A stretch of DNA of 64,000 nucleotides from Desulfuromonadaceae bacterium (GTDB lineage: Bacteria; Desulfobacterota; Desulfuromonadia; Desulfuromonadales; Desulfuromonadaceae). Each line of letters opens with the position of its first letter. Within the stretch, counting starts at the first letter, position 1. Positions 61,215-64,000 of this stretch are shown here, piece after piece. The notes beneath the pieces were generated by a model, which was given only the letters and a program-made list of their open reading frames with translations, was not told the origin of the DNA and made no database searches. Made by a program: the position numbers and the translations under genes. The stretch is taken from contig JAFGXV010000049.1 of the NCBI GenBank assembly GCA_016936455.1, positions 1 through 64,000 on the forward strand, read 5' to 3'.

Positions 61215-62354
61215 TCAATCGTCTTCGGACTGCTCAGACAGAACCAGATTGTTGCGGTGGACCACTTCGTCGCCGTATTTGTAACCGAGGATGGTGGTGA
61301 TTTCCGAGGTGTTTTTGCCCATGATCTGCAGCAGTTCCGTCAGGGTGTAGTTGGTGACACCGCGGGCCAGTTCCTTGCCCTGCTGGTCGCACAGACATAC
61401 CGAGTCCCCCCGGTCGAAGGTTCCTTCCACACCGCGGATGCCTGAAGGCAACAGGCTCTTGCCGCTTTGGCTGATAGCGCGGCAGGCCCCGTCGTCGAGG
61501 AACAGCTTGCCGCGGGGCTTCTTGGTGAAGGCAATCCAGTGCTTGCGGCTGGCCAGTCGGGCTGTGGCCGGGATGAAAAAGGTTCCGACATCCTCGCCGT
61601 TGAAAAAATGCAGCAGGTTGTCAGGTGTCAGGCCGTTGATGATGGCGGTCGCCACGCCATTCATGGTGGCGCGCTTGGCCGCTTTGAGCTTGGTGGCCAT
61701 GCCGCCGGTGCCGAGGTCCGTTTCCCGGACTCCGGCCATGGCTTCGATCTCGGGACTGATGCGTTCCACTTCGTGCAGCAGCCGCGCATCGGTGTGGCTG
61801 CGGGGGTCCTTGTCGAACAGGCCGTCGACATCGGACAGGATGATCAGCAGTCCGGCATCGACCAGTGTGCTGACCAAGGACGACAGGTTGTCGTTGTCGC
61901 CGAAGCGAATCTCGTCGACCACGACGGTGTCGTTTTCGTTGATGATTGGCACCACGCCGTATTCCAGCAGTGTCATCAGGGTATTGCGGGCGTTGAGGTA
62001 CCGTCGCCGGTTGGCGAGGTCGTCTCTCGTCAGCAGGACCTGGGCCACGTTTTCGCCGCGCTGGCGAAAGGCACTGCGGTAGCTGCGCATCAGCCGGCTC
62101 TGGCCGATGGCGGCGGCGGCCTGTTTGAGCTGGATGGTTGGGGGGCGCCCCGTGATGCCGAGATCCTTCTTGCCGGCGGCGATGGAGCCGGAGGAGACGA
62201 CCACCACCTCGTAGCCACGCTGGCGCAACTGGCAGATGTTGTCCGACAGCCGGTCCATCTGCTCATTGTTCAGACCGTTTTTGTCCGAGATGACAGCGCT
62301 GCCGATTTTGATAACAACGCGGCGGATCGGAGCAATCAGGGGTTTGCGGGGCAT
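61215..62354 (-). CDS. proB: Glutamate 5-kinase with PUA domain
   Basis: [41 protein letters not shown]. Confidence 0.96.
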   Translation of the reverse strand: MPRKPLIAPIRRVVIKIGSAVISDKNGLNNEQMDRLSDNICQLRQRGYEVVVVSSGSIAAGKKDLGITGRPPTIQLKQAAAAIGQSRLMRSYRSAFRQRGENVAQVLLTRDDLANRRRYLNARNTLMTLLEYGVVPIINENDTVVVDEIRFGDNDNLSSLVSTLVDAGLLIILSDVDGLFDKDPRSHTDARLLHEVERISPEIEAMAGVRETDLGTGGMATKLKAAKRATMNGVATAIINGLTPDNLLHFFNGEDVGTFFIPATARLASRKHWIAFTKKPRGKLFLDDGACRAISQSGKSLLPSGIRGVEGTFDRGDSVCLCDQQGKELARGVTNYTLTELLQIMGKNTSEITTILGYKYGDEVVHRNNLVLSEQSEDD

Positions 62355-63379
62355 GATGCGTTCTCTCGCTTGGCGTCGCGTTGTTCATCCAGACGCCGGC
62401 CGATGGTGTTGACCAGTTCTTCCAGGCCGTTGCCAGTGACGGCCGAGATGCAGAATACCGGGTAGCCCTGCGCTTCAAACAGGGGCCGTGCCGTTTCGGC
62501 GCGCTCGCGCACCTCGGTAATGTCGTTTTTGGTCAGCACCACGATCTGTGGCTTGTCGAGCATGGTTGCGTCGTGCCGCTCCAGCTCGGTGTTGATCTGA
62601 CGGAAATCGCGCAGCAGATCGGCCTCGTCGGCCTGGCTCAGGTCGACCAGATGGAGGAAGAAGTCCGTCCGTTCAACGTGGCGCAAAAAGCGGGTGCCCA
62701 GGCCGTGTCCTTCGCTGGCTCCGGCGATCAGTCCGGGGATATCCGCCATGACAAAGCTTTTGAAGCCGTCGTAGCGAACGACACCGAGATTGGGAACCAG
62801 GGTGGTGAAGGGGTAGTCAGCGACCTTCGGCCGGGCTGCGGACACGGCGCGGATGAGGGTGGATTTCCCGGCATTGGGCATGCCCACCAGGCCGACATCG
62901 GCCAGCAGTTTCAGCTCCAGGCGCAGCGTCACCTGTTCGCCCGGTATGCCGGGTTGGGTATGGCGCGGCGCGCGGTTGGTGCTGGTGGCGAAACGGGCAT
63001 TGCCGCGGCCGCCCTGGCCGCCGGCAAGGAGCTTGAAACGCTGATTTTCATGGGTCAGATCGACCAGTAGCTCACCGGTTCCGTTGTCGTAGACCAGGGT
63101 GCCGGCCGGCACGCGAATGGTCAGGGACTCGCCGTTCTTGCCGTGGCAGTTTTTGCCCATGCCTGGCATGCCGTTGCCGGCCTTGTAATGAACATGGTAA
63201 CGGAAGTCGAGCAGGGTGGTGAGGCCGGAGTCCGTCTCCAGGTAGACATCGCCGCCATCGCCGCCATCGCCGCCGTCCGGGCCGCCGTTGGGAATGAATT
63301 TTTCGCGCCGGAAGGACAGGCAGCCGCGGCCGCCGTCACCGGACCGGACATGGATTTTTACTTCATCGACAAAACGCAT
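62336..63379 (-). CDS. obgE: GTPase ObgE/CgtA
   Basis: Gly-rich GGDGGDGGDVYLE; GMPNAGKSTLIRAVSAARPKVADYPFTTLVPNLGVV. Confidence 0.97.
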   Translation of the reverse strand: MRFVDEVKIHVRSGDGGRGCLSFRREKFIPNGGPDGGDGGDGGDVYLETDSGLTTLLDFRYHVHYKAGNGMPGMGKNCHGKNGESLTIRVPAGTLVYDNGTGELLVDLTHENQRFKLLAGGQGGRGNARFATSTNRAPRHTQPGIPGEQVTLRLELKLLADVGLVGMPNAGKSTLIRAVSAARPKVADYPFTTLVPNLGVVRYDGFKSFVMADIPGLIAGASEGHGLGTRFLRHVERTDFFLHLVDLSQADEADLLRDFRQINTELERHDATMLDKPQIVVLTKNDITEVRERAETARPLFEAQGYPVFCISAVTGNGLEELVNTIGRRLDEQRDAKRENASCPANP

Positions 63380-63500
63380 GATGGTGTTGTTTCTGTTTTT
63401 CGTGTTACAGGGATGTTGTTTGCGCGCAGCGACTGGGAGCATAACACAAGTCGCGACGGCGTGCCCGGGCAGATCGGCCGGGTGGTGCGAAATTCCATAA

Positions 63501-63537
63501 AAAAACCCGAAGTTCGTCAGTCTGAACTCCGGGTTTC
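63501..63537 (-). terminator. Terminator downstream of rpmA
   Basis: Minus strand AAACCCGGAGTTC-N8-GAACTTCGGGTTTTTTT. Confidence 0.85.
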
Positions 63538-63559
63538 TCCTGATGTGGTTCAGGAACGG

Positions 63560-63814
63560 CTAGTCGGCGTAAACGCTGATTTTCTGCCGTTTTTTATCCT
63601 TGCGCTCAAACTTGACAACGCCGTCGATCAGAGCGAACAGGGTGTAATCCTTGCCGCAGCCGACATTGTTGCCGGGGTGAAACGTTGTGCCCCGTTGACG
63701 TACCAGAATAGAGCCGGCAGTGACTTCCTGCCCGCCGAAACGCTTGACGCCAAGGCGCTTACCACTACTGTCGCGACCGTTCTTTGAACTGCCGACACCT
63801 TTTTTATGAGCCAT
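63560..63814 (-). CDS. rpmA: 50S ribosomal protein L27
   Basis: [29 protein letters not shown]. Confidence 0.98.
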   Translation of the reverse strand: MAHKKGVGSSKNGRDSSGKRLGVKRFGGQEVTAGSILVRQRGTTFHPGNNVGCGKDYTLFALIDGVVKFERKDKKRQKISVYAD

Positions 63815-63825
63815 GATTCGCCTCC

Positions 63826-64000
63826 TTAAGCCTCAATGCCCGTAATCCTGAGCCGTGTGATGGGCTGACGGTGTCCATAGGTCTTGCGATACCCTTGACG
63901 GCGCTTGGATTTGAAGACAAGAACCTTCTTGTCTTTTCCCTGCTCAACGATGCGAGCCGTTACCTTTGCGCCAGGCAATAGAGGTGCTCCGATTTTTACC
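63826..64000 (-). CDS. rplU: 50S ribosomal protein L21, C-terminal part (truncated by window)
   Basis: Translated minus strand [57 protein letters not shown]. Confidence 0.93.
   Translation of the reverse strand, partial: VKIGAPLLPGAKVTARIVEQGKDKKVLVFKSKRRQGYRKTYGHRQPITRLRITGIEA

Noticed and set aside
1-64000. CRISPR arrays, tRNA/rRNA genes, transposases or prophage
   Set aside because: No direct-repeat/spacer series, cloverleaf with acceptor sequence, rRNA-like segment, or recombinase/transposase-like ORF was recognised by eye; tRNAscan-SE, barrnap and minced should confirm.

Overview
Window from a Gram-negative, probably Desulfuromonadales-type (Desulfuromonas/Pelobacter/Geobacter-like) chromosome, judged from gene content. 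Housekeeping blocks (pepN, gatCAB, glnE, mtnA, three-piece GOGAT, ilvE, gpmI, and rplU-rpmA-obgE-proB-proA-nadD-rsfS-rlmH) surround three electron-transfer islands. (1) 2.0-6.3 kb: minus-strand operon of 12-, 20- and 12-CxxCH multihaem cytochromes built from duplicated modules, plus a Sel1-repeat protein. (2) 20.7-30.8 kb: a CbcL-like 9-haem c/b fusion, a histidine kinase with a haem-motif periplasmic sensor, a convergent sigma54 response regulator (BccR-like), a CbcBA-like 7-haem c + cytochrome b pair, and an orphan sensor lacking a kinase. A palindrome CTGTATA-N7-TATACAG and GG-N10-GC (sigma54-type) promoter elements recur in the intergenic regions. (3) 43.8-47.4 kb: an outer-membrane conduit resembling Geobacter extIJKL, in which the 5-haem lipoprotein cytochrome is interrupted by an in-frame TGA followed at once by a SECIS-like hairpin (predicted selenocysteine). 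Other notable items: a split anaerobic NTP reductase whose glycyl-radical finger is a separate 48-aa ORF, a DUF484/GAF-GGDEF gene broken by an apparent 1-nt deletion, and a LapA-LapB-like fusion. No rRNA, tRNA, CRISPR array, transposase or prophage was recognised. All names come from reading the sequence; no database search was run.
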